DNA of 64,000 nt from NCBI RefSeq assembly GCF_018614095.1, contig NZ_JAGGOY010000059.1, positions 48,626 to 112,625 on the forward strand. The letters run 5' to 3'. Of this stretch, positions 9,693 through 17,741 are shown one piece after another. Position numbers and translations under genes: made by a program. Position 1 is the stretch's first letter. Each line of letters opens with the position of its first letter. The notes beneath the pieces were generated by a model. The model was given only the letters and a program-made list of their open reading frames with translations. It ran no database searches and was not told where the DNA came from. This stretch comes from Streptomyces sp. ISL-87. GTDB taxonomy: Bacteria; Actinomycetota; Actinomycetes; Streptomycetales; Streptomycetaceae.

Positions 9693-9794
9693 ATCCCGGG
9701 GATAATAGCGCGCCCCCCAGGGTCTTGTACCCGCGGGCGAGCGGGCCAAGTGTGGGTGTAGCCCCAGCCGACTGGAAGCGGCGCCGGCCGGGGC

Positions 9795-9839
9795 CAGGGC
9801 TGTTGCAAAGTCTCGTGATCTTGTGAGTGTGCTGGTCAG
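9795..9839. repeat. IS-end-like direct repeat, copy 1
   Basis: A 45-bp segment beginning CAGGGCTGTTGCAAAGTC that matches 10400-10444 at 38 of 45 positions in the same orientation. Copy 2 adjoins a transposase C-terminus, so both look like the same end of related insertion sequences. The DNA between this copy and about 10036 is degenerate and I recognise no gene in it. Confidence 0.65.
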
Positions 9840-10075
9840 AGGCATGGTCGGTGGGCTGCGTGTCCAACGCAACGAAGCTCCGTTGGAGCAAGTGACCTTC
9901 CCAACGACCCCCGCGTCGCGGAGCCGTCGGAGTTGCGCGCGGGAGATCACTGGTGTGGCTCCTTGCGCGGAGGTATCCGCACAAGGAGCCTGATGTTTCT
10001 GCGAAAGACCCTGGATAGCCCGGGTGGCCATCGGCTGTGCCGCGTCCGGAGCGTCCGCTCACCTTGGAGGCGACA

Positions 10076-10372
10076 TTGGCGCAAGATCCGGTACAGGTAG
10101 CACCGAACCTGTATAAGGTTTTGTTCGAGAATGACCGGATGAGACTGCTCGAGGTGCGCCAGAAGCCGGGCGATGAATCGGCCATGCACGGGCATCCGGA
10201 TTGTCTCATCTACAGCCTCAGCGACGGGAAAATGACATTCAGTTCACCCTCCGGTGAGTCCCAAGATGTTGAGCTGCACACGGGCGACACGATCTGGCAG
10301 GAGTCGCAAGAGCATGCTGCAAAGAACTCCGGTGCGACCGACGTTGTCGGGCTCGTCTTCGAGCTGAAGTGA
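10076..10372 (+). CDS. Small cupin-domain protein, probably acquired
   Basis: A small single-domain cupin of 98 residues from the TTG start (GGAGG at 10066-10070, 5 nt before it); a GTG at 10037 would add 13 residues. Cupin motif 1 is visible as AMHGHPDCLIYSLSDG with a histidine pair, and motif 2 as HTGDTIWQESQEHAAKNSG. Some residues expected for a full metal-binding motif are replaced, so catalysis is uncertain. Base use is clearly less GC-rich than the neighbours (for example around 10105-10145). The gene lies between two IS-end-like direct repeats (9795-9839 and 10400-10444), which supports transfer. Its role is unknown; such small cupins are often sensors or isomerases. Confidence 0.75.
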   Translation: MAQDPVQVAPNLYKVLFENDRMRLLEVRQKPGDESAMHGHPDCLIYSLSDGKMTFSSPSGESQDVELHTGDTIWQESQEHAAKNSGATDVVGLVFELK

Positions 10373-10399
10373 GTTTGTGGCAGGGGTGACCTCTCCGGG

Positions 10400-10444
10400 C
10401 AGGGCTGTTGCCAAGTCGTGTGATCTTGTGGGCGGGCTGCTCAG
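10400..10444. repeat. IS-end-like direct repeat, copy 2
   Basis: Same orientation as 9795-9839, beginning CAGGGCTGTTGCCAAGTC. It immediately follows (on the minus strand) the C-terminal codons of a transposase remnant, as expected for the right end of an insertion sequence. Confidence 0.65.
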
Positions 10445-10720
10445 GGCAGGCCGATGAGTCGAGAGGCCGGGTGTGGGGCTGGTAGGAGAGGTGGCGGAGG
10501 CCGGCGGCGATGCCGTGGCGCCCGGCCCGGCGGAGGGCGCTGAGCGCGAAGTTCCGCAGGGTGGCCATGTTCTCCGGACCGCGTCCGGTGCGGACACGGG
10601 GGGCGGCACTCGGCGCGATCCGTACCGCGAACGCGGTGGCGCACCGGGCGCCGAGCCTGGCCAGGGTGTGCTGCGGGGCCTCCGCGGCCCACTGGCCGAT
10701 CGCCCGACGGAGTGCTCTGC
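10445..10720 (-). pseudogene. ISAs1-type transposase C-terminal remnant
   Basis: The minus-strand frame reads VRTGRGPENMATLRNFAL and then an Ala/Arg-rich segment ending in GLRHLSYQPHTRPLD, which matches the conserved C-terminus of ISAs1-family DDE transposases (RTG..P..MATLRNLAI...IA.ALRH....RPL). The catalytic part is missing, and upstream sequence runs into a fragment of another gene. It is non-functional. Confidence 0.65.
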
Positions 10721-10737
10721 CTTCCAGCCGAGGAGCT

Positions 10738-10878
10738 CGCGTGCCTCGCGCAGCCGCAGCAGGGACTCGGGCAGGTGCCCCGGACAGAGGTTCTCGGCCA
10801 CTACCTCGACCAGTCCAGACCCTCCAGCCGCTCGACCGCCTCAGCGATCTCCGGCCGCCACCCGATGCCCACCCCCAA
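10738..10878 (-). pseudogene. Copied 5' end of the DUF692 gene
   Basis: About 140 bases closely match the first 45 or so codons of the DUF692 gene at 9260-9400 ([20 protein letters not shown], then VAENLCPGHLPESLLRLRE after a one-base loss near 10811). Divergence at many third positions suggests an old copy or import of a homologous allele, not a recent duplication. It is cut off by the transposase remnant on one side and by a TTTGAGGTTCC junction on the other; the same 11-mer also occurs at 9509-9519. Confidence 0.85.
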
Positions 10879-10894
10879 GTTTGAGGTTCCGGCC

Positions 10895-11450
10895 TCACTC
10901 CCAGGGCTTGAACAGCCACTTCGGGGAGTTCTCGGTGCACTCCTGATAGACCACGGCGGAGCCGTTGCGACGGCTGCCGCCCGCCACCCCGACACAGTGC
11001 TCGCTCTTGATCAGGAAGCGGTCCCCGCTGCCGCGCAGCGTCCAGTCCGCCGTCTGGTCCGCACAGTCCGCCTGCACGATGTCGGTGCCGGGTTCGAACT
11101 GTTCCCCCACCAGTGCGAGGCACTTGTCGCTGTGCTGGGCCCGGAGCCTGACGAACAGCCATTGGTCGGTGCGTTGCCCGGGGGGCCGGTCCTCCAGCTC
11201 CCCGAAGGGCCGGTCGGCCGCGTTCGTGACCCGCCACCGCTGGTCCGTGCAGGCAGTCCCACTGGACCACCTCCGCGCCGGAGCGCAGGGAGGAGCCCGC
11301 GACGCTCAGGCACTTGCCGCCCGGGGTGCGGATCTCGTAGTACTGCACGGCAGCGTGGGCCCGACCCACACTCAGGGCCAGGAACTGCGCGACGAGGATC
11401 CCGAGGACCGCGGCCACGCGGGCCGCGGGACGCCAGGGCATGCCGGTCAT
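10895..11450 (-). pseudogene. Secreted ricin-type beta-trefoil lectin, frameshifted
   Basis: The gene starts at an ATG with AGGAGGACGT just upstream and encodes a signal peptide (hydrophobic core VAAVLGILVAQFLAL, cut near GRAHA). The ricin-B-like repeats follow: YYEIRTPGGKCLSV...VQWDC, then WLFVRLRAQHSDKCLAL...VQADC, then FLIKSEHCVGV...VYQEC, ending SPKWLFKPWE. The reading frame breaks at 11249-11256, where GCAG is present twice in tandem. Removing one copy restores a continuous 183-residue protein. All cysteine and QW-type positions survive, so the break is recent or a sequencing error. Intact, it would be a small extracellular carbohydrate-binding protein. Confidence 0.85.
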
Positions 11451-11594
11451 ACGTCCTCCTCTCCGGCCGGCTGCGCGCAGCGGCCGAAGCAGAATCCACC
11501 CCCAGCCACACGGCGGACACCTACAGTGCGAGGCTAGCCGCGCTCCGGGGACCACCCGGCCCCGGACTGGGCCATCCGGGTGACCCCGCCCCCG

Positions 11595-12437
11595 TCAGCG
11601 CAGGCCCAGGCCCGCTTCGAGCCGCCCCCGCAGCGCCGGATGGTCCGCGATCACCGTCGCCGACCCGGGGGCGATCTCCGTGAAACCGGCGTCCCGGACC
11701 ACCGGCAGCCCGCTCCCGCTCAGCTCCGCCCACCGCTCGCGCGCGGCCGTCCGTACGGCCAGCCGGAAACCGGAATCTCGCCACGCGATTCGCTCCGGGC
11801 CGGTCAGCTCCCACCACGCCAACTGCGCCCCGTGCCCCGCCTGGGCCATCGCCTTGCCGGCTGACATCTCCACGTCCGGGTTGAGCCAGAGCACCGGAAC
11901 TCCCGCCTCCGCCGGACTGACCGGCTCCGGGTCGTCCAGATCGGTTCCCGACACCTGGAGCTTCGCCAGTTCCTTGGGCCAGCCGTCGAGCGGCACCGGC
12001 GGGAAGACGCGTACCTCCGACCCGCCGCCGTGCACCGTGACACCCGGCAGGGTCTCCGCCTTGCGCCACTCCGCCCCGCGCGCCCGCCGGACCACCTTCC
12101 GGATCCGCGCGTCCTGCCAGTCGCGGACCGCCGCGGCCCATTCGCCCTCGCCCTGCGCCCGTTCGTCGCTCAGCAGGACCAGCACCGCGCGGGCCGCCGT
12201 CTCCAGCGCGTCCGTCCGGGCCGGCGGCCCGGCCTTCTCGATCCGCACCACCAGCGGCAGCACGAACTGCGGGGCCTCGTCACGGGCGACGCGCTCCTGC
12301 CGGAACGGGCTGTCCGCCCCGACAGCCGGCACGTCGGCGGGAACGGCGGCGGGAACGGCGGCGGGGACGTCGGCGGGGCTGTCTGCGGGCACGTCGGCGG
12401 GGGTGTCTGCGGTGTGGTTCGTGTGCTGGCTGCTCAT
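11595..12437 (-). CDS. Peptidyl-tRNA hydrolase 2 (PTH2)-like protein
   Basis: A 280-residue protein. The first 50 residues carry a Pro/Ala/Asp/Val repeat (PADVPA units) of low complexity. The middle is helical, and the C-terminal 115 residues match the PTH2 fold: LWLNPDVEMSAGKAMAQAGHGAQLAWW contains the K...QAGHGA signature of the family, and [26 protein letters not shown] resembles the conserved end. PTH2 enzymes recycle peptidyl-tRNA, but streptomycete members of this long form have not been characterised as far as I know. A 59-bp piece of its 3' end is also present at 9595-9653. Confidence 0.8.
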   Translation of the reverse strand: MSSQHTNHTADTPADVPADSPADVPAAVPAAVPADVPAVGADSPFRQERVARDEAPQFVLPLVVRIEKAGPPARTDALETAARAVLVLLSDERAQGEGEWAAAVRDWQDARIRKVVRRARGAEWRKAETLPGVTVHGGGSEVRVFPPVPLDGWPKELAKLQVSGTDLDDPEPVSPAEAGVPVLWLNPDVEMSAGKAMAQAGHGAQLAWWELTGPERIAWRDSGFRLAVRTAARERWAELSGSGLPVVRDAGFTEIAPGSATVIADHPALRGRLEAGLGLR

Positions 12438-12508
12438 CCGGTCAAGGATGCCAGCCTCCCCCTTGAGGATGATGCCGCAGGGGTCCCCGCCGGGTGAGGA
12501 TCGAGGCC

Positions 12509-13189
12509 ATGAAGAGTGATCTTTTCGCGTCCGAGAACCTCGTCCAGCCGGCCACCGCGCCGGGCATGACCCTGCAGAACGCCAAGTCGGTGAAGTACGC
12601 CGTCAACGGTGAAATGCTCGCCCGCCAGGGCGCGATGGTCGCCTTCCGCGGCAACCTCCAGTTCGAGCGCAAGGGCCAGGGCATAGGCGGCATGCTCAAG
12701 CGCGCCGTCACGGGCGAGGGCCTGGCGCTGATGGCGGTACGCGGCCAGGGCGAGGCCTGGTTCGCCCACCAGGCCGGCAACTGCTTCATCATCGACTTCG
12801 AGCCGGGCGACGCCCTGACCATCAACGGCCGCAACGTGCTGTGTTTCGATTCGACCCTCTCCTACGAGATCAAGATGGTGAAGGGCGCCGGCATGACCGG
12901 CGGCGGCCTCTTCAACAGCGTCTTCACCGGCACCGGCAAGCTCGCCGTGGTCTGCGACGGCAACCCGATCATCATCCCGGTCACCTCGCAGAACCCGGTC
13001 TACGTGGACACCGACGCGGTGGTCGGCTGGAGCGCCCAGCTGGAAACCGGCCTGCACCGCTCCCAGTCGGTCGGCTCGATGATCCGCGGCGGCTCGGGCG
13101 AGGCCGTCCAGCTGATGCTGCGCGGCGAGGGCTTCGTCATCGTCCGCCCGAGCGAGCTCACCGATACGGCGGCGGCGCACCGAACCTGA
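12509..13189 (+). CDS. AIM24 family protein
   Basis: A 226-residue protein of the AIM24 (TIGR00266-related) family, made of double-psi/jelly-roll-like beta repeats rich in glycine. Typical segments are EMLARQGAMVAFRGNLQFE, GGLFNSVFTGTGKLAVVCDG and PVYVDTDAVVGWSAQLETGL. Members are widespread in actinomycetes and have no agreed function; the yeast namesake is a mitochondrial inner-membrane protein. The start at 12509 (MKSDLFAS) is preferred over 12494, where the extra residues are not family-like. No signal peptide or membrane helix is present. Confidence 0.88.
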   Translation: MKSDLFASENLVQPATAPGMTLQNAKSVKYAVNGEMLARQGAMVAFRGNLQFERKGQGIGGMLKRAVTGEGLALMAVRGQGEAWFAHQAGNCFIIDFEPGDALTINGRNVLCFDSTLSYEIKMVKGAGMTGGGLFNSVFTGTGKLAVVCDGNPIIIPVTSQNPVYVDTDAVVGWSAQLETGLHRSQSVGSMIRGGSGEAVQLMLRGEGFVIVRPSELTDTAAAHRT

Positions 13190-13194
13190 CCGCC

Positions 13195-13941
13195 GTGGGC
13201 CGCCGCTACGGAATGCGGCGCCCCTGGGTACGGCGCGGGGTCTCGCTGGAACTGCCCCGCGGAACCCTCGTACGTGTCGAAGGCCGCAACGGCGGTGGCA
13301 AGTCCACCCTGCTGCGGCTCGTCGCCGGGATCGACACCCCGACCGAGGGGCGGATCAGCGGCCGCCCGCGCCGCACGGCGTACGTCCCCGAGCGCTTTCC
13401 CGCCGCCCTGCCGCTCACTGGCGGCCTACCTGACCCACATGGGCCGGGTGCACGGGCTGGCGCGCACCGAGGCCGCCCACCGGGGCGCCGCCTGGCTGGA
13501 GCGGTTCGGCGCGGCCGGGCACGCTGGCACGCCGCTGGCCGAACTCTCCAAGGGGACCAGCCAGAAGGTGGCCGTGGCCCAGGCGCTCCTCGCCGAGCCC
13601 GGCCTGCTCGTCCTCGACGAGGCCTGGACCGGCCTCGACCTGCCCGCGCGGGCCGAGCTGGACCGGCCGGGGCCGTGGCGCTGCTGGTGTGCGCGCTGGC
13701 CGGCGTGGCCGTGGGGGCGCTGTGCAGCAGGCCGGTGGTCAACTCGCCCGGGTACGCGGTCACGGCGGCGGGCCTCGGCAGCCTGCTCGCCCTGGTCACC
13801 GCGGGCTCCCCGGCCCGGGTGGTGGTGACCGGGCTGGTCGGGGGCTCGGTGCGGGTCCCGCTCGGGGCGCCGGCGGGGGCGGTGGCCCTGTCGGCCGTGG
13901 CGGGCGCGGTGGCCTGCCTCGTCAGTGCGAGGCGGGGCTGA
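13195..13941 (+). pseudogene. Decayed ABC transporter: ATPase domain joined to a permease end
   Basis: The first frame has an ABC ATPase start with Walker A (GRNGGGKST) and PRRTAYVPERFPAALP. Near 13415 the homology moves to another frame, which holds YLTHMGRVHGL, the signature LSKGTSQKVAVAQALL and Walker B/D-loop LLVLDEAWTGLD. After about 13665 the frame changes again and runs straight into three hydrophobic segments (LLVCALAGVAVGAL, AAGLGSLLALVTA, AVALSAVAGAVACL) that look like the end of the partner membrane protein. So there is one frameshift and one deletion that removed the end of the ATPase and most of the permease. It is not functional. Confidence 0.8.
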
Positions 13942-13955
13942 GTACGCTCGTACAC

Positions 13956-14147
13956 ATGGACCAGAGCGAGCAGGACACGTCGTACTGCCCGGCCCCGGCG
14001 GCCCCCGCCGCGGCCGTGGCCGGGCCGCCGTACGCGGACTGCCTGGAGTGCGGAAGGCCCACGGAGTACGGGGTCGCCACGCCCGGCGTGGTGCTGTGCC
14101 CGGTCTGCGAGTGGCAGGACGCGCAGCGCACCGCCTGCTCGGGATAG
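13956..14147 (+). CDS. Small zinc-ribbon-like protein
   Basis: A 63-residue protein. Two CxxC knuckles (CLECGRPTEYG and CPVCEWQD) are separated by 17 residues, the layout of a zinc ribbon. An additional cysteine (TSYCP) lies near the N-terminus and another near the C-terminus. No other domain fits, so it is probably a small zinc-binding adaptor or regulator. It starts 12 nt after the decayed ABC gene and ends inside a terminator-like hairpin. Confidence 0.65.
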   Translation: MDQSEQDTSYCPAPAAPAAAVAGPPYADCLECGRPTEYGVATPGVVLCPVCEWQDAQRTACSG

Positions 14148-14170
14148 CCGGGGCGGCTCCTTCCCGGCTA
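14145..14170. terminator. Hairpin between convergent genes
   Basis: TAGCCGGG and CCCGGCTA form a perfect 8-bp stem around a 10-nt loop. The stem includes the stop codon of the small zinc-ribbon gene, and the deacetylase on the minus strand ends 20 nt further on. Confidence 0.55.
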
Positions 14171-14189
14171 CCTCCCGTCTCCTTCTCGG

Positions 14190-15101
14190 TTACTTCCCGA
14201 TGAGGTCGGACACCTTCACGAAGCGGTAGCCGCGCTTGCGGAGCTCCGGGACGATTTTCCGGACGGCCTCCTCGGTGACGGGCGCGGCGCTGCGCGTGCA
14301 GTGCATCACCACCACCGAGCCGGGCTTCACCCCGGTGAGCACCTGTTCGGCCACCGCGTCCGGATCCTTCGCGAAGGCGTCCCCGCTGACCACGTCCCAC
14401 TGCACGGCCGTGACCCTGGCCGTGGACAGGGCCCGGAGCGCCGGGTCGTCGTAGCAGCCGCCGGGGAAGCGGAAGTACGGGACGGTGTTGACCGCCCCCG
14501 CCGTGCGGAAGGCGGCGAAGGCCCGGTCCACGTCGGCCCGGGCGGCCGCGCCGTCGAGCGAGGGAAGCCCGTAGCAGGGGGACTTGAAGGCGTAGTGGCT
14601 GTACGAGTGGTTGGCGATCTCGAAGTTCGGGTCCGTGCCGATGGACTTGGCCTGGTCCGGGTACTCCTCGGCCCAGCGGCCGGTCATGAAGATCGTCGAG
14701 GGCACCTTGAGGGCCCGGAGGGTCGAGATCAGCTGCGGGTTGTCGAAGTGCTCCCCTTCGGCGGCGCGCGGCCCCTGGTCGGCGGTCATGTCCGCGTCGA
14801 AGGTCAGCGCGACGGTCTTGTCCGTCTTCTGCTTCGCCCGCTCGAAGACCGGGGTCAGGCCGTTCGGCCCGGGGGGCATGGTCGGGACCTTGCCGGGCGC
14901 GCCGGGCAGCGGGCTGCCGGAGCTCTGCGGGGACGGGGAGGAGGGGGATGGGGATGGGGACGCCGGGGTGGGGGCCTTGGCCGGGGGGGTGCCCATACGG
15001 GCCTGGCCGCCGCCGTCGGGGGTGCCGGTGCCGCCCCCGCATCCCGCGAGGGCGGCACTGAGCGCGGCAACGGCCGCCACCTTGCGTACAGAAAGGGTCA
15101 C
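14190..15101 (-). CDS. Polysaccharide deacetylase lipoprotein (NodB domain)
   Basis: A 303-residue exported protein. From the GTG at 15101 it has a short signal with lipobox (ALAGCG), a Pro/Ser-rich spacer, then a carbohydrate esterase 4 domain. The catalytic motifs are visible: VALTFDADMTADQG holds the catalytic base and metal Asp, HSYSH holds the two metal histidines, and RFPGGCYDD is motif 3. The domain probably removes acetyl groups from peptidoglycan or another surface glycan. Compared with the usual TFDDGP the first motif reads TFDADM, a variant seen in actinobacterial members. No good ribosome site precedes the start, so the start is tentative. Confidence 0.85.
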   Translation of the reverse strand: MTLSVRKVAAVAALSAALAGCGGGTGTPDGGGQARMGTPPAKAPTPASPSPSPSSPSPQSSGSPLPGAPGKVPTMPPGPNGLTPVFERAKQKTDKTVALTFDADMTADQGPRAAEGEHFDNPQLISTLRALKVPSTIFMTGRWAEEYPDQAKSIGTDPNFEIANHSYSHYAFKSPCYGLPSLDGAAARADVDRAFAAFRTAGAVNTVPYFRFPGGCYDDPALRALSTARVTAVQWDVVSGDAFAKDPDAVAEQVLTGVKPGSVVVMHCTRSAAPVTEEAVRKIVPELRKRGYRFVKVSDLIGK

Positions 15102-15118
15102 GTACGCAAAATATATGA

Positions 15119-16075
15119 CTATGTGGCAATCAGACGTGCGCGGCACTCCTCCACATCGAAGTCCGCCTTTGGGTAGCGCGGCGAGATGCCCTCCAGATGC
15201 TCCAGCAGCAGCGTGCCGATCGCCCAGTTCCGGTACCACTTGCGGTCTGAGGGAACGATGAACCAGGGCGCCGCGTCGGTGGAGCAGCGCTCCAGGGCCA
15301 GCTCGTACGCCTCCTGGTACGCGGGCCACAGGGCGCGCTCCTCGATGTCGCCCGGGCTGAACTTCCAGTGCTTGTCGGGGCTGTCGAGCCGCTGCAGGAG
15401 CCGCTTGCCCTGCTCCTCGCGGCTGATGTGGAGGAGGACCTTTACCACGGTCACCCCGTCGTCCACGAGGGACTCCTCGAACCGGTTGATCTGGGTGTAC
15501 CGGCGGTTCAGCTGACTGCGCGGCACCAGTTCGCGGACCCGCGCGATTAGGACGTCCTCGTAGTGCGAACGGTCGAAGATGCCGATCTCACCCGGCTGGG
15601 GCAGGGCCTGTATGACGCGCCAGAGGAACGGGTGGCTCTTCTCCTCGGGCGTGGGCGCCTTGAAGGCCCTGACGCGACAGCCGGAGGGGTTGAACATGCC
15701 GGCGACGTGCTTGACCGTGCCGCCCTTGCCGCTGGTGTCCATGCCCTGGAGGACGAGGAGGACACGGCGGCGGTCGCCGGCGGTGCTCGCCGCGTACAGC
15801 CGCTCCTGGAGGGAGGCGAGGGGCTCCGCCATCCGGGCGGCGGCGGCCAGGCCGGCCGCCTTGTCGGCGGGGCCGGCGGGGATCGCGGCGGGGTCGAAGC
15901 GGGAGAGGTGGAGCCGCTCACCGGCCGGTACGCGGAGCAGCTCGCGGAGCGGGGCGTGCCGGGCAGGGGACTTCTCGGTCCTCGGCCCGTCCTCCTTGCT
16001 CCGCCCGTCCTTCTTGCTCCGCCCGTCCTCCTTGCTCCTGCCGTCCTTCTTGCTCCCGCCGTCCTTCTTCGCCAC
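15119..16075 (-). CDS. ppk2: Polyphosphate kinase 2 family protein
   Basis: A 318-residue PPK2 enzyme, which moves phosphate between polyphosphate and nucleotides. Walker A is LVLQGMDTSGKGGTVKHV; Walker B/lid region includes GEIGIFDRSHYEDVLIARV and the lid arginines follow (PRSQLNRRYTQINRFEESL). The length of the domain (about 260 residues) matches single-domain PPK2 proteins. The first 30 residues are tandem Lys-Asp-Gly-Arg-Ser-Lys/Glu units encoded by a 12-18-bp DNA repeat (about 15985-16070), an odd charged tail. The start is GTG. Whether it makes or uses polyphosphate cannot be told from sequence. Confidence 0.9.
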   Translation of the reverse strand: MAKKDGGSKKDGRSKEDGRSKKDGRSKEDGPRTEKSPARHAPLRELLRVPAGERLHLSRFDPAAIPAGPADKAAGLAAAARMAEPLASLQERLYAASTAGDRRRVLLVLQGMDTSGKGGTVKHVAGMFNPSGCRVRAFKAPTPEEKSHPFLWRVIQALPQPGEIGIFDRSHYEDVLIARVRELVPRSQLNRRYTQINRFEESLVDDGVTVVKVLLHISREEQGKRLLQRLDSPDKHWKFSPGDIEERALWPAYQEAYELALERCSTDAAPWFIVPSDRKWYRNWAIGTLLLEHLEGISPRYPKADFDVEECRARLIAT

Positions 16076-16169
16076 CGCTGCCCCAATCCCGTCGGTCCCT
16101 CCGATCGTGCAACGGATCGAAGGGCGCCGCGACGTGACGAAGGACGGGCGGAAGCGGTCGGGCCGGGCG

Positions 16170-17525
16170 TCAGAGCCAGGGGCCGGTCACCGCGAAGGTC
16201 GTGCCCGGTGCGTAGGCGTTGACGTACATCGTTCGCCCGTCCGGGGAGAAGGTGACCCCGGCGAACTCGCCCCACTCCGGGGCGCCCGGCTTTCCGATGT
16301 CGTCGGCGTTGCGGGCCATCGGGTAGACCTCGCCGGCCCGGGTCACGCCGAAGACGTACTGGGCCCCGCCGCCGTCCTCGCACACCATCAGGCCGCCGTC
16401 GGGCGCCAGGCAGATGTTGTCCGGCGAGTCCCCGGGCAGCCGCACGTCCGTGGCCGGGCCGAACACCACGTCCAGCCGGAGCCGGCCGCTGCGCGGATCG
16501 TGGAACCACACCTGCCCGTAGTGGTCGGCGGCCGCGCCCTCGCGGCTGCGGGCGTAGCTGGAGACGAAGTGGACGCCGCCGTCGCCCCAGTAGCAGCCCT
16601 CCAGCTTCTGGGCGTGGGTGATCCCGCCCGGGCCGAAGTCCTGGAGCCGGATGGGCGTCTCGGCGGCCGAGGGGTCGGGTACGGGTACCCACTCCACCGG
16701 GAACTCGGTCCCGGGCTCCGTCACCACCGACAGGTCCGGCACGCCGGGCACCCGCAGGGCCTCCAGGGAGCCGCCCGCCCGGAGCGAGCCGAGCCCGCCG
16801 AGGGGCCGCTCGGGCAGGAACCGGTAGAACAGGCCGAAGGGCTTGATGAACGCGTCCTCGGTCTCGTAGACCACCCCGAGGTACGGGTCCACGGCGACGG
16901 CCTCGTGCGCGAAGCGGCCCATGGCGGTGAGCGGTACCGCCCCGGAGCGGCGCGGGTCGGCGGGGTCCACCTCGAAGACGTAGCCGTGGTCCTTGGTGTA
17001 GCCGGCCGGGCCGCCCGCCCGGTCCTCGGTCTCCTCGCAGCTCAGCCAGGTGTTCCAGGGGGTGCGGCCGCCCGCGCAGTTGACGGCGGTACCGGCGAGG
17101 GCGACCCGCTCGGCGGTGACCCGGCCGGTGGGGCCGAGGTCGAGGACCGTACAGCCGCCGAGGGCGTGCGGATCGTAGGTCAGCCCGTCGACGGGCGGGA
17201 CGCGGAGGGCGGCGGTGGTGCGGTTCTCGTGGTTCCGGACCAGCCGCACCCGGTGTCCGCCGGCCCCGAAGGCCGCCATGCCGTCGCAGTTGGCCGGGAC
17301 GGTGCCCTCGCCGGAGCGGAGCGGGTCCCCGGCGCGGGAGAGCACGCGGTACGTGAAGCCGGCCGGCAGGTCGAGAAGGCCGGCGGGGTCCGGCACGAGG
17401 GGCCCGTACCCGTACCCCCGGGCGGCGGCGGGTACGGCAGCGCCCGCACCGGCGAAGAGCGCCCCGAGCGCTCCGGTGAAGGCGATACCGCCGGCGGCGA
17501 GCAGGCTTCGTCGGCTGACGGACAT
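16170..17525 (-). CDS. PhoX-like phosphatase (DUF839), Tat-exported
   Basis: A 451-residue protein that begins with a twin-arginine signal (SVSRRSLLAAGG, hydrophobic core, cut near AAVPAAA). The mature part matches the PhoX/DUF839 beta-propeller: LVRNHENR, VNCAGGRTPWNTWLSCEE with the conserved cysteine, HEAVAVDPYLGVVYETED, KLEGCYWGDGGVHFVSSYAR and CLAPDGGLMVCEDGGG. PhoX enzymes are calcium/iron-dependent alkaline phosphatases, secreted folded through Tat. The key motifs suggest activity, but some members of DUF839 are not proven phosphatases. No PHO-box was identified upstream. Confidence 0.87.
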   Translation of the reverse strand: MSVSRRSLLAAGGIAFTGALGALFAGAGAAVPAAARGYGYGPLVPDPAGLLDLPAGFTYRVLSRAGDPLRSGEGTVPANCDGMAAFGAGGHRVRLVRNHENRTTAALRVPPVDGLTYDPHALGGCTVLDLGPTGRVTAERVALAGTAVNCAGGRTPWNTWLSCEETEDRAGGPAGYTKDHGYVFEVDPADPRRSGAVPLTAMGRFAHEAVAVDPYLGVVYETEDAFIKPFGLFYRFLPERPLGGLGSLRAGGSLEALRVPGVPDLSVVTEPGTEFPVEWVPVPDPSAAETPIRLQDFGPGGITHAQKLEGCYWGDGGVHFVSSYARSREGAAADHYGQVWFHDPRSGRLRLDVVFGPATDVRLPGDSPDNICLAPDGGLMVCEDGGGAQYVFGVTRAGEVYPMARNADDIGKPGAPEWGEFAGVTFSPDGRTMYVNAYAPGTTFAVTGPWL

Positions 17526-17676
17526 CGGCGGCTCCGGGGGACGAGGTGTGACGCGACCCGTGGTACCACGGGCCCCCGCGCCCCGGCGCCCGACGCGGTG
17601 ACGGGCGCCGTTCCCTCACCCCACCGGCCGCCACCGGGGCCGGAGATCACGCGCGCGGCAGACCGGCCGGGACGGG

Positions 17677-17712
17677 TCGTGCGGTGTGGGCGTCGCCGCC
17701 CGCACCGCACGA
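17677..17712 (-). terminator. Strong terminator of the OsmC gene
   Basis: A 16-bp stem (one G-U pair) with a 4-nt loop, 29 nt downstream of the OsmC stop on the minus strand. The left arm starts TCGTGCGGTG and the right arm ends CACCGCACGA. Confidence 0.8.
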
Positions 17713-17741
17713 CCGCCCGGGCGTGGGCAGGCGGCGGGCCG

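Noticed and set aside
15547-17634. A 695-codon minus-strand frame spanning the PhoX-like and PPK2 genes
   Set aside because: It crosses two real genes out of frame and is Arg/Pro/Gly-rich; both real genes have signal or catalytic motifs in their own frames.
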